Assembly (NCBI RefSeq): GCF_023078275.1
Contig: NC_062990.1
Location: forward strand, 16,507,549-16,571,548
Reading direction: 5' to 3'
Length of the DNA stretch: 64,000 nucleotides
Source of the DNA: Leguminivora glycinivorella
Taxonomy: Eukaryota > Arthropoda > Insecta > Lepidoptera > Tortricidae
Part shown: piece by piece, positions 20,183-30,550 of the stretch
How the letters are laid out: every line of letters begins with the position of its first letter
Numbering within the stretch: the stretch's first letter is position 1
Program-made: the position numbers and the translations under genes
Notes under the pieces: model-generated
The model's database searches: none
What the model was told of the DNA's origin: nothing
Seen by the model: the letters and a program-made list of their open reading frames with translations, nothing else

Positions 20183-20514
20183 GCCCTGGTGGCCTAGTGG
20201 TAAGAGCGTGCGACTTTAGATCTGTAGGTCGCAGGTTCGAACCCCGGCTCGCACCAATGAGTCTTTCGGTACTTATGTACGAAATGTCATTTGATATTTG
20301 CCAGTCGCTTTTCGGTGAAGGAAAACATCGTGAAGAAACCGGACTAATTCCAATCCAATGCGGCCTAGTTACCCTTCGGGTTGGAAGGTCAGATGGCAGT
20401 CGTTTTCGTAAAACTAGTGCCTACGCCAAATCTTGAGATTAGTTGTCAAAGGGGATCCCAGGCTACCATGAGCCGTGGCAGATGTCGGGATAACGCAAGG
20501 AGGATGAGGATGAT
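20183..20514 (+). mobile_element. tRNA-derived SINE, family S2, full length
   Basis: The head, GCCCTGGTGGCCTAGTGGTA, carries an A box. GGTTCGAACCC is the B box. The body contains CGGTGAAGGAAAACATCGTG and TTACCCTTCGGGTTGGAAGG. The 3' end is CGGGATAACGCAAGGAGGAT with a GAT-rich tail. A second long copy is at 30218-30550 and fragments lie at 38376-38444 and 44985-45039. It is transcribed by RNA polymerase III when active. Confidence 0.85.
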
Positions 20515-21630
20515 CTAATATGAATGTTTACCATACTGTTGATATGACAACCCAAATTTAATGTCCTTCTTTAAGGATAAAATCAAATAGTTATCCTGAC
20601 TTTATAAAAAGCAGACGTTATTGTTTGAGAAACAAAGATTTACAATCAAATAGATTTTCTTCAATGGAATAAAATAAAGTTTCCTGATCAAACAATGAAG
20701 GAATTACTGTATGACTTAAAAGAAACTTAATAGAAGCAACTTTTGTTATGAAATCAATGGCGAAAAAATATTGTTTCAACCCTGTTTATTGCAATAGTAC
20801 GTAAAACTTGAGTAGTTTCATGTGCTCTGCCTACCCCTTTTTTGATTACAGACGTGAATTTATGTACGAGTAAGTCTCACAAAAGTTAAACTTCTATATT
20901 TGAGTTTTATTTTATCCGCTCGCATTACCTAAGCGCCCTCTTATCGTCCGATCTCCAAATCTGTCCCTTGGTATTGACACCCCCATTTTCCGGGCCAAAC
21001 AATGCGCCATTTGTAATCATTACCATCTTAAACATTCCATACTCATACTCATACTCACCCTTATTCTCTCCTCCTCAGAGTATATTCTAGAGAATATGTC
21101 GGCAGTTTAAAGTTGGTCGCGTCGCGTTGGCATAGATTTTTCTCGAAGGAAAATTCCTGTGGCATAATTCTGGCTGATTTTTATGAGGTTTTGGATTGTT
21201 TTATTTGGGTGCTGGCTATTTGCTATTTATTTTGATATTTTGCGCTTTTAAGGGCAAAGGTCTTGATGGTAAAAGGCTTAGTTGTCACTTTAGAGCACAG
21301 AATTATTTTTCTTAAGCTTACTAATGAATGTGGAAGGAACAAACGGGTAAGGATAACCAAAGAAAAGATGAAAGCAAGTGGATGATGAGATGATGGATAG
21401 AGAGGTATGGAAGAGAATAACATTCTACGCCGACCCTAAATAAATGGGACAAGGGCAAGCAAATGGTGATAATGATGATCAAATATCATCGAGTATATAT
21501 TATAGATAGTTACTGTCAATGTAAAGTCACTCATCACAGTGAATAGACTGCTATCTCTCGACACAGACTTCAAACTTTTGAGCCTCAGTTTTGACAATTT
21601 GATACATATTCTTGTAAATATTATTAACTA
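20515..21630. other. spacer with one repeat fragment
   Basis: A reverse fragment of the GCCTGTATCCC family lies at 20812-20870 (CATGTGCTCTGCCTACCCCT). The rest is AT-rich with no recognised gene. Confidence 0.45.
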
Positions 21631-21803
21631 GCTTTTGCCCGCGGGTTCGCTCGCGTTAGAAAGAGACAAAAAGTAGCTTATAGTCACTCTCCACCCCTTC
21701 AACTATCTCCACCTAAAAAATCACGTCAATTCGTCTCTCCCTTTCCCCGTAAAAGACGGACAAACAAACACACACACTTTCCCATTTATAATACTAGTAT
21801 GGA
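21631..21803. repeat. RTE-type LINE 3' end, copy 1
   Basis: Bounded by CTAGCTTTTGCCCGCGGGTT and TATAATACTAGTATGGAT, with GTTAGAAAGAGACAAAAAGT and GACGGACAAACAAACACACA inside. Other copies lie at 21925-22177, 28706-28877, 32242-32426 and, reversed, 39372-39547. Assignment to RTE is from knowledge of lepidopteran repeats. No reverse transcriptase remains. Confidence 0.65.
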
Positions 21804-21924
21804 TAAACGTTTACGAATAAGGTTCTAAAATTGTAGGAGTGACTTAATAGCTATTTAGATATCTGAAGTGGTCCCTAAAGGGGTCTTCAATATACTAGTA
21901 TTACTATCTATTATACATGTAATA

Positions 21925-22177
21925 GGACTAGGTTTTTGCCCGCGGCTTCGCTCGGGTTACATTCGAAACTTGCAAAATGCTTCATACAAACTTACAACCA
22001 CCACTTTAGGGAAGTGGAGGGAGGTTGCAAAGAGACAGAAGTAGCATACGTCACTCTTCATCCCTTCAACTATCTCGAATTAAAAATTCACGTCAATTCT
22101 TCGCTACGTTTTGCCGTGAAAGACGAACGGACAAAAAAACGGATATACACACTTTCCCATTTATAATATTAGTATGG
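21925..22177. repeat. RTE-type LINE 3' end, copy 2
   Basis: GGTTTTTGCCCGCGGCTTCG to ATAATATTAGTATGGAT. Somewhat longer than copy 1, with an extra GTTACATTCGAAACTTGCAA segment. Confidence 0.65.
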
Positions 22178-22391
22178 ATTTGTTTGAGTGGTTTAGGTGC
22201 CTAAACTAATTAGTCATTTATCAAGAGGTCTAGGGTAGATTTTGGCACGAATGTAGCTTCAATGTTAATTGACTGAAACTACGTGTTAATTATAATTTTT
22301 GAGCATTTTTAACTAGTCATATTTTTACCAAGTCTTGTAAGCTTAAGAATGACTACCTACTTCAATAACGATATATACAGGGTGGGGCCTG

Positions 22392-22531
22392 CAGGGTTAG
22401 CACATGATTGCCGCGAGAGTATGTCGCCGCGAGATAGATCACACGTCTTCTTCTAATTGTATTAATGACATAAGGACGTGTAGTCTTTCTCGCGGCGACA
22501 TACTCTCGCGGCAATCATGTGCTAAACCCTG
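22392..22531. mobile_element. 140-bp palindromic MITE
   Basis: Inverted repeats of about 45 bp: AGCACATGATTGCCGCGAGA with GTATGTCGCCGCGAGA, and the complement on the right. Outer ends are CAGGGTT and AACCCTG. The arms are more GC-rich than their surroundings. Confidence 0.75.
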
Positions 22532-22648
22532 CTATAGGTAGCAAAAGCGAAAAATTAAACTGCAGGCTACACCTACTCCACAAACTGACCAACATTAAAT
22601 TTGTTCAGCGACTTTTAATCTAAATAACAGCATGGATCTGTGACTTAG

Positions 22649-23275
22649 GAATTTGAAATATCACTCAGCACACAAATAAAATGCCCTTACCGGGATGTGA
22701 ACCCAGGACCTTCAACTTAAGACGATACGGTAGGGGTCAATTTTCCATATAAACGCTCTCGACTATTTCCTCCCTGGTTTTTGAAGATAGAGCAATGATT
22801 TTTTCAACACAGATTGTTATTATTTTTATCTGTGTCGGACCGTTTCGATTTTTTTGATATTCTGCTTTTTAAAGGTTCTAGAGCCAATCAAAAAATTCCA
22901 AAAACGGCCTTTTTCATTGTGGCGCAAAAAAAGGTGTGATACTCAAGATTGGTAACAATTAACCAAAAAAGCGAAACGGTCCGACATAGATTATTTCATT
23001 GTTATTCAGATTCTCAAGTTTCGTTCCGATTGATTAAGTTTTGAAGGAGGAAAGAGTCGAGAGCGGAACCTCGATTTTAAAGATTTTTTTGAAATATCTT
23101 TTGACTGAGTTGTTCTTAATGGACAATTTTTTTTCGATAAATCTAGTTAATTACACTTGTATATTTAACTAAAATTCCCAAGTTGAAAGGGGGGCTCCTT
23201 TCCATTTTAGCATTTTCGCTACCGTATCCTCTTAACAAGCAGGGTCACTATCCACTAGGCCAGACCGCTCACCCA
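22649..23275 (-). mobile_element. SINE S1 copy split by a piggyBac-type MITE
   Basis: The SINE middle is at 22649-22720 (AAATGCCCTTACCGGGATGT). Its head continues at 23236-23275 (CAAGCAGGGTCACTATCCAC and AGGCCAGACCG). The interruption is exactly the MITE plus a duplicated TTAA. Confidence 0.82.
22721..23231. mobile_element. piggyBac-type MITE, 511 bp, copy 1
   Basis: TTAA lies at 22717-22720 and 23232-23235. The terminal repeats are GACGATACGGTAG and the complement of CTACCGTATCCTC. Inside are inverted blocks: CGCTCTCGACTATTTCCTCC and GTGTCGGACCGTTTCGATTT on the left, AACGGTCCGACATAG and AGTCGAGAGCGGAACC on the right. The TTAA target is the mark of piggyBac transposases. Related copies are at 36201-36691, 37379-37563 (truncated) and 54028-54395 (right end lost). 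Confidence 0.85.
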
Positions 23276-23884
23276 CATCGTCAATTAGATCGAGTAAGAT
23301 ATTTTTGTAACTTATTTAATCAATTATTGCAGATAATAATTAAGAACTTCTTTTTCAATATAACTGACTAAGAATTCCTTTTCGACAAAGGTTATTCATT
23401 AAAAAATATAAAAAAGGTACTTTATTACTAATTATCCTTTCAATATTATTTCCTTTATACTTACAGTAGTAATTAAGATGAGGAAAATCTTAAATAACCT
23501 TTAACCAGATTTTTCTTTTCATGTACCTTATTATACTCGTAAACTCGCGGAATACTTTAAGGTAGCTTAAAAGTCCTCTGCGCAATCACGACACACATTC
23601 AGTTATATAAGAATATTATTCTTGTCAATTCAAGTCGAACCATACTCGACCTTACTCATTGTATAATTGAAATTATGATGAAATTAATTAATACTAATTA
23701 AAAATATTATCCTACTGTTTAACTTTAGGTACGACCTGTAACTTTTTTGTTATTAATAAAGAATTGTAATTGTAATTGTAATTGTAAACATGCCAAAAAT
23801 ATATTTCAATAAGTAAGATTTCATTTCAAAGCAATTTAAACCGATTTCCTTAGCTTCCTCATTCCTCGTGTACAATTTTTCGTA
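23276..23884. other. AT-rich spacer with a retroposon-like tail
   Basis: At 23748-23790, TTATTAATAAAGAATTGTAA runs into a (TTGTAA)n tract, as at the 3' end of a retroposon. No coding region was recognised. Confidence 0.4.
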
Positions 23885-24006
23885 CAGTCAACCAATTGGA
23901 ACCATAGGCCACTGAAGAACTATGTCATAGTCGCGTTCTAAATCAGATTGTAAGAAATCTCTTACTGCTTATCATTTTGACATGGTTGATTCCAATTGGT
24001 TGACTG
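23885..24006. mobile_element. MITE with CAGTCAACCAATTGG ends
   Basis: The 122-bp element has inverted ends CAGTCAACCAATTGGAACCA and the complement of GATTCCAATTGGTTGACTG. A diverged relative is at 58960-59105. Confidence 0.7.
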
Positions 24007-24140
24007 TTACATATATTATTCCAATTTTTTTTTTTTTTTAGTAACAAAAGGTTTCAAATTCAGAAACACAAAACCAATGCTTTCAGGAATCAGAAGATTA
24101 AAATAAGTTAAATAATTATTTACTACCAAACTTTTTTTTT

Positions 24141-24305
24141 GAGCACAGATATTTGTTCCTGAGTCTGAGGATGTTTTCTATGTAGGTATATAAGTGTGTA
24201 TTTATCTATTTAAGTATGTATATCGTCACTTAGCACCACACACGAGCTTTGCTTAGTTTGGTGCTAAATGGATCTGTGTAAGGTGTCCCCAAAATTTATT
24301 TATTT
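24141..24305 (+). mobile_element. SINE S1, 5'-truncated
   Basis: Runs from GAGCACAGATATTTGTTCCT to GGTGTCCCCAAAATTTATTT. The tRNA-like head is missing, as expected of 5' truncation at insertion. Confidence 0.78.
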
Positions 24306-24375
24306 AAACTATGAAATTTTAAATACGAATTTTTGCCACGTGTACTGACGGGTTAAAAATTTCACCACCATCATT

Positions 24376-24530
24376 CTTCCCGTGGGTGTCGTAGAAGTCG
24401 ACTGTGGGATATGGGTTAAATTGTGGCGTAGGCTGGCAACCTATTTGCCAAAAGTGGCACTGAAACTTAATAGTTCATGTGCTCTGCCTACCCCTTTATG
24501 GGATACAGGCGTAATTATGTATGGTATGTG
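24376..24530 (-). repeat. GCCTGTATCCC repeat family, reverse copy
   Basis: Includes GACTGTGGGATATGGGTTAA and GCTCTGCCTACCCCTTTATG, the complement of the family at 205-385. Confidence 0.6.
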
Positions 24531-24710
24531 TGTATGAATTTTAAATATCGTGAGAAGCATCCTAAATCAATACGTAGCCTGCAGCAATGTTATGTAGTCT
24601 AAAACTAAAAATACTATTATTTTCTAAGTCTTTTTTATAGGCTCTCTCACAGAAGATATTTTAACCTCTAACATACTCGAGACTCAATAAAATGAGTAGT
24701 TTATAAGGCC

Positions 24711-24932
24711 TTAGACACCTTCTACCTTTTTTAACACTTGACCGCACACGCCAACCATCTGTCGTATAAAAAACCTTAAAGAAACTTCATACAACCAAGC
24801 TTTAAAACTAGCAGTATCAAAAATCTTCACTGCCTTAAAAGTTACTCTGTGGCATTTTATCTTCTCACCATCTGCCCTATAAAAACTATAAAAAGGTTCA
24901 TACAAACTAACCCTCAATTCTTGCAGTATCAA
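24711..24932 (-). pseudogene. fragment resembling a TruA-type tRNA pseudouridine synthase
   Basis: The open stretch ends FFIRQMVGVCGQVLKKVEGV, preceded by KAWLYEVSLR. TruA-family synthases, which convert uridine to pseudouridine in tRNA, have a C-terminal block of the form (F/I)-E-(I/V)-x-...-F-L-x-x-x-V-R-x-M-V-G, so the resemblance is in the right kind of place. The catalytic aspartate region is absent. A second, frameshifted copy of about 115 bp lies just upstream on the minus strand (24850-24970, sharing TTACTCTGTGGCATT), so the piece is tandemly duplicated. No ATG or intact exon boundaries were established. It could be an eroded exon, a processed fragment or a chance match. Confidence 0.28.
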
Positions 24933-25309
24933 ATATCTTTGGTGTGTTTAAAATTACTCTGTGGCATTCCGATACTTAATATCACCTCGACCATACATTC
25001 TTAAACATAGGGTTCAAAATCTTTTAACCTAGTGATCTAACAGGACACAAGACAATCTTCAATGCGGTTCAGCCCAACCGTATAACTTTGCAATAAGGTT
25101 TATATTAGCATGGCTGGGTAGTAAAAGGGAGGTCACATGTTAACGGTTGCGAGCACCTGTCATGGTGTCAGGTGGTGTGTTGCTGTCTCTTTCAGTCGCA
25201 CCTGTGGGGTCGACAGCCGACCTAGGGTTTTTATGCATAGACATGTGTTGTCTAGGTTAAGATAGTTTGACATTTAAATGTAATAAGAAGTGAGAGACAG
25301 CAAATCATT

Positions 25310-25705
25310 AATAGTTATTTGTTATACAAGAGTGCAAAGTTGTATTTTAACGCCGAGTGTGGAATTGAAAGTTCGAGAATTGAATCCTGAGCTTGCGAGT
25401 TTTTTTCAATACACGAGAAGTAAAATACATTTGCACTCGTGTGTAACACAAAACTTTTCCCCTCACTATAGCGAGGAAAGTACAACGCAAAAAACGCGTT
25501 TATCACTGCTTCCAGTAGTTCCACAGGTGGTAAAACATCTTCATCGCTAGATTGACCCACTTTTATCAATTTTAAAGCAGAAAATTTGCCACTATTCAAG
25601 GTCAAATTACTTTATCCACTAGTGGATAAAATGCGTTTTTACCCGCTGGTATTAAAGGACAAAACACGTGTTTCCGAGCTAGTGAGGGGAAAAATTGTTT
25701 AAAGC
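25310..25705. repeat. unclassified repeat family Q, copy 1
   Basis: Marked by TTGTATTTTAACGCCGAGTG, ACACAAAACTTTTCCCCTCA, CACTAGTGGATAAAATGCGT and GAGCTAGTGAGGGGAAAAA. It is nearly repeated at 40085-40525, and diverged parts lie at 27785-27935 and 28075-28170. There are paired inverted motifs (ACTTTATCCACTAGTGGATAAAAT). No transposase or reverse transcriptase. Confidence 0.65.
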
Positions 25706-26601
25706 CAAGTTGAGAAAATATATCAGTGATAATGTGTATTAAAGTATCAAAGAATAGCGGGATGAAACTATAAATAAATATTAAGAAAATCGTTTATATC
25801 TCAAGCTCATTGTAAATGAACTTTTGTTCTTTATGAGTAATAAAGTCTTTAAACATATTTGTTTGTTATTATTATAATCATAAAGAAGGGAAGGTCTTAT
25901 GATCCCATTCAATATTCAATTAAAAAAATCATCAAATTGCAAGTGCATAACCTATGGTGATGGCTTACCAAGTGTGTCGTTTACTTGTTTACCATAAAAA
26001 GTGTATAAAAATGAAAATCAGGCCATATATTATACAATATTCTAGCAATGAGTTTCATAGAGGTCTAACACTGCGAGCAACCGAGAACAGGATAGCATGC
26101 TTGACTGGTCGGTCTGGCGATATCTTCATCATCTTAAAACACACGTGACATATAACAGACCCTTAACTACACATGGTGTATCATGGGGGAACCGAAAGAT
26201 TAAAACTAAGCATTTCTGAGAGCAAAATAAAGGACGAGAAACCACCAAAAAAAATTTTTTTGCGTAATTTTTTTGTTTTTTTTTTGACGTATTTTCACAT
26301 TAAAAGTAACTGGCACTTTAAATAAAGATTGTCATTTCCTCCTAAAAATACTTATTTGTAAAGAGTTACTAGTTATTGCTTGACATCTATCAACGAATAT
26401 AGTTAGATTATGTCCGATAATGGCATCACCTCCACCATCATTTTGTTCTAAGAAATAATAAGTAATTATTATTTTTATAAATGCTTATTACTTTGAAAGT
26501 AGGCGTAATCCAGAAAAGTTTATATGTGAGTGTGAACGAGAAAACGTCCCACTTTGTCGATTGCTATAAAGCCGCTTTTTCAGTTTATTGTATAAAGATA
26601 T
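25706..26601. other. no recognisable feature
   Basis: AT-rich DNA with runs of T and A around 26250-26290. Nothing coding was recognised. Confidence 0.4.
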
Positions 26602-26725
26602 AGTTCGTCCGGCGGTGTAAGAGCCAAAAGCCATAAAGATAAGCTAATTATTCATCTATTGTTAACCATTGTATGCCATTGTAACAAGTTTTATGGCTTT
26701 TAGCTCTTAAACCGTCGGACAGAAT
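26602..26725. mobile_element. palindromic MITE, about 124 bp
   Basis: Left arm GGCGGTGTAAGAGCCAAAAG with CCATAAA, right arm the imperfect complement (TTTATGGCTTTTAGCTCTTA, then AACCGTCGGAC). About 35 bp of pairing. Confidence 0.7.
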
Positions 26726-26904
26726 ATACAAGTAAATCTCGCCTTAATTGTAACCGATAAAGCGGGACACACTCACATTATTATGACACTTTACTCTTCT
26801 AATATGATGAGGAATACGCTGTTAAAGTTATTCGGTTTCCTCATGTTACAGCGTGTATAGATGTTTAACTTTCCTAATCTCTTTTTATCTTTCTTTTCCG
26901 AGCT

Positions 26905-27037
26905 CATATAACCCGGGAACCTTCAAATCAAGGGTGAACAGGCATCGTCTGGGCGAGCTCACTCCATCGTAGACCACGTCTTTGCCTTTGGCTAGTCTGT
27001 GGCCAAGAGTAAGCCCATTTAATATTTCATAAATAAA
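26905..27037 (+). repeat. C-terminal scrap of a LINE ORF2
   Basis: One plus-strand frame reads YNPGTFKSRVNRHRLGELTP before a stop. This resembles the final residues (TFKSRVNRHL type) of many lepidopteran LINE reverse transcriptase proteins. An AATAAA-like, A-rich end follows at 27028-27045. A 5'-truncated retroposon. Confidence 0.5.
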
Positions 27038-27080
27038 AAAAACAGACAAGCAGAATGGTCAATAATGAATATATACACTA

Positions 27081-27540
27081 GGGTGGTCCACATTTGTATG
27101 GAAGAAAAATAAATATGACTAATCCTTTCTCCACATGGTTCCCTTTGTTCTATTATGAATTAGTAGTTTATGTACCAAATTTTAACCCATTTGCTCATTA
27201 TTTACAGGTCGCTCAAGATACATTTAAAATTGGATATCTCCTATAATAAAATAAAAACCGAAATAATAAAAACATTGCAAACTGCCCGGTTCATGTTTTA
27301 TTTAGCTGTAATGAAATAGGGAAAAATATAATTAAACCATTAAAATACCTCCATGTAAGATTTTTTCTTTAGTCAAGTTCATTTCATACATTTCAGTATG
27401 GCATTATTGCTTTATTTTGAGCGACCTCTAAATAAAGTCTGATTGTTCTCAAAATTGGTTGACATGATTTTAATAAGTTTTCGTGTAGAAATAACCATGT
27501 GGAGCTCAAACAATAAAAAAAAATTTTTTTTGGACCACCC
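27081..27540. mobile_element. short-TIR element, 460 bp, TA flanked
   Basis: Starts GGGTGGTCCA and ends TGGACCACCC, with TA on each side. AT-rich interior. Probably a mariner-type non-autonomous element. Confidence 0.6.
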
Positions 27541-28705
27541 TAATATACACCGTGTTTTTATTGAATTCCGTTAACTTTAAGGGAAGGTTCTTTAGGTCAA
27601 ATACAATTAATTTCTCTAAGAAACTAGCGTCTTCACTATATAGAGTTATTAAAAAAAAATACAAAACACGTGTGTGACAGCCTTTACCATTCCCTAATGT
27701 TATTTGTTTTGACATGTGCCGTCAATCACTTGACACTAACTTAAATGTCTTAAGGGTCTCTCACACTGATTAATTAATTTGTATGAAAACGATGAAATAG
27801 TTATTTGTTTTACAAGGGGGCAAAGTAGTTGTTTAACCGCATGTGCCAATATTGATACCAATCTTGAGCGTTGCGAGGGTTTCAAGGCACGAAGGTTAAA
27901 CAAACTTTGCCACCGAGTGAAACACAAAATTTTTCACCACACCAACACGAACAAAATACTAACTATAAAACATCAAACTAAATCAAATCCATCGATTTAT
28001 TCAATATTTATGATTCAAAATCATCATTTATAGATAAATTCTATCAGCTAGCTTAAGGTATCAAGTTAAAATTTGTATGAAATTACTTTGCACTCTTGTG
28101 GATAAAATGCAATTTTGCTATCTGTTTTCGAATAGCAAAGTAAGCCTTTACCAGTTGGTATGGTGAAAAATATTTTTTTGCGAATTTAACTATAAGTGAT
28201 ATACCTGGTGGTTCCTGATAATGAACCTTATGACGTGCCGAAATTAACGGAAAACAAAAAAAAACACGTTGTAGATAATATTTTTATTTTTAACATGTAC
28301 AGCCAAGAACAGTACGCATAAGTAGCTCCTCTGACGTTGCTTATATCCATGGGCGGCGATGACTGCCTCCCATCAGGCGGTTCGTCTGCTCATTTGCTGC
28401 GTATTTAATAAAAAAATGTAAAAAATACTCACAACTCAACAACTAACTAACTCAACAACAATAAAATCAAGTCTTTAGTGTTCTTTACATATCCCGCACC
28501 TTTTTTTGGTCTTCTCTGTTTGGCCTAAAGGTTGACTGGTAGAGAATGCCATGTAGCATTAAGTTCGCCTTTTGTAACTGTATATTTTTACTGTGCAATA
28601 GTTTAAATAAATAAATAAATAATAGCTATGTAGTTACATACATAAATGCAAAACAAATATGTCCAGGATTTAATTCCCTGACTTCCATATCATACGTTTA
28701 TATCT
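27541..28705. other. spacer with small repeat fragments
   Basis: Contains a diverged family Q piece (27785-27935, ACAAGGGGGCAAAGTAGTTG), another at 28075-28170 (TTGTGGATAAAATGCAATTT) and a reversed LINE fragment at 28336-28410 (CCATGGGCGGCGATGACTGC). A (TAAA)n retroposon-like tail lies at 28600-28622. No gene was supported. Confidence 0.5.
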
Positions 28706-28877
28706 ATATCTTTTGCCTGTGGCTTCGCTCGCGTTAGAAAGAGACAAAAAGTAGCCTATGTCACTTTGCATCCTTTCATCTCCACTTAAAAAATCACGAC
28801 AATTCGTCGCTCCGTTTTGCCGTGAAGGATGGACAAATAAACGGACACACACACTTTCCCATTTGTAATATTAGTAT
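28706..28877. repeat. RTE-type LINE 3' end, copy 3
   Basis: TTTTGCCTGTGGCTTCGCTC to TTTGTAATATTAGTATATGG. Same family as 21631-21803. Confidence 0.65.
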
Positions 28878-29148
28878 ATGGAAATTCTGTGTCCGTATAA
28901 CCATTATCAATAATGAGACCAAAAACTAAAAATGAAGACGGACTAAATGCCATTTCAAAACCATTAACAAACTTATCAACTTATGTCACAGACCCCCCAG
29001 AACAGTTAAAAGCCTGCATTCATAATCTCCTGTGCCTCCGGCTACCCCCTGTATTACAAAGGTATTATGCAATGATATTCCTACAACTTGGCATTTCTGG
29101 CCATCCAATATATAGGCAAGTATCACTTACTTTAAAAAAAAAAAAAAA

Positions 29149-29390
29149 TTATAGGACATTCCTACACAGATTGTCCGAGTCCCACGGTAAGCTCAAGAAA
29201 GCTTGTATTGTGGGTACTCAGACAACGATATAATATGTATATAATATACTTATACATATACATAGAAAAAGTCCATGACTCAGGAACAAATATCTGTGCT
29301 CATCACATAAATGCCCTTACCGGGATTCGAACCCAGGACCGCGGCTCAGCAGGCAGCGTCACACTACACGCTGAGCCAGACCGGTCGGTG
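29149..29390 (-). mobile_element. SINE S1, variant subfamily
   Basis: The head (minus) is at 29375-29390. GGGATTCGAACCCAGGACCG is at about 29322-29341 and TGACTCAGGAACAAATATCT is also present. The 3' third differs from the main S1 form (ACACAGATTGTCCGAGTCCC, TAAGCTCAAGAAAGCTTGTA), the same variant as at 38449-38585 and 52271-52382. A run of 15 or more A precedes it. Confidence 0.78.
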
Positions 29391-30217
29391 ATACTTATCT
29401 AAGAATATCTCTCACCCTCAGAAAGTAAAGGTCCGGCGCGGCTTCCGTATCTCAATCGGTCTGCGGTTGATGCTGGTTCGTACAGTTTTCGTCGTCAATT
29501 GTACAATTTTCATTATTTATTTTCTTACAATAAACTACGATCTCAGGGTACCAAGCCAGCGACCGTCTGGGTAGGTCCTAGACCAGACCAAACCATACCA
29601 AAGTCGTCCTACACTTACACATAAAACACAGCTGGCCAGCTATACAAATAAAAAACAAAACAAAAATAAATCAAATATAAATCAAATCAAATCATTTATT
29701 CTTGTTTATCACGAATAAATGATTTGATTTGATTGTGCCAGGTATATTGTTTAAAGCCAAGTTCGGTTTTGCGAGTTATTTAAGAGCCCACCAAAACGAA
29801 AACTCAGACCACATAGACTAACAAGGAGTCGCCATAGCCGGATACGGTTTGGACGATGATGATGACTTAGCCAACGTCACACAAACTGTCAACTCAGAAT
29901 TTAGTTCTAAACTGGTCATTATAAAGCTACCAGCTCTATAAGCTACGATAACAACACCTCAGTTCCATTGCTGCATATTCATGCCGATGCCCGCTGGCGA
30001 CGCCATGACACAGTGACGTAAGCGCCGCCATCTTGTTTGACCGTCCGCCATTTTGTTTCCCGAAATGGCCGCGAGGGAGTCTAAGAATTATTCCCGTTTT
30101 AAAATCACATTACGCTATTGTCACTTTTGGCGGGTTGACGGTGGTGTTATGAATAGTATGATAATAATCATAATATATCATCGATTTATTTCGATTTTGT
30201 AGTTGGTCCCAGTAAGA
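29391..30217. other. spacer with a small palindrome and a YY1-like motif cluster
   Basis: 29664-29740 is an inverted repeat of AATCAAATCAAATCATTTAT. 30022-30075 carries two YY1/Pleiohomeotic-type sites, CGCCATCTTG and CCGCCATTTTG, in a locally GC-rich patch. No protein-coding exon was recognised. Confidence 0.4.
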
Positions 30218-30550
30218 AGCGCTGGTGGCCTAGCGGTAAGGGCGTGCGACTTTCGATCCGGAGGTCACGGGTTCAAACCCGCCTCGTACCAATGAGTTTT
30301 TCTGAACTTATGTGCGAAATGTAATTTGATATTTGTCAGTAACTTTTCGGTGAAGGAAAACATCGTCGTGAGGAAACCGGACTAATTCCAATAAGGTCTA
30401 GTTACCCTTCGGGTTGGAAGGTCAGATGGCAGTCGCTTTCGTAAAACTACGACTCATGGGAGCCTGGGGTCCGCTTTGACAACTAATCCCAAGATTTGGC
30501 GTAGGCACGAGTCGTGGCAAATGCCGGGATAACGCAAGGAGGATGATGAG
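30218..30550 (+). mobile_element. tRNA-derived SINE, family S2, full length with target duplication
   Basis: The head has an A box (TGGCCTAGCGGTAAGGG) and a B-box-like GGGTTCAAACCCG. The tail is ACGCAAGGAGGATGATGAG. The flanks TTGGTCCCAGTAA (30203-30215) and TTGATCCCAGTAA (30551-30563) form a 13-bp target duplication with one mismatch. About 330 bp, like the copy at 20.2 kb. Confidence 0.86.

Noticed and set aside
20183..20260. Functional tRNA gene
   Set aside because: A and B boxes are present, but the sequence continues as a SINE with a second copy at 30.2 kb and a retroposon tail.
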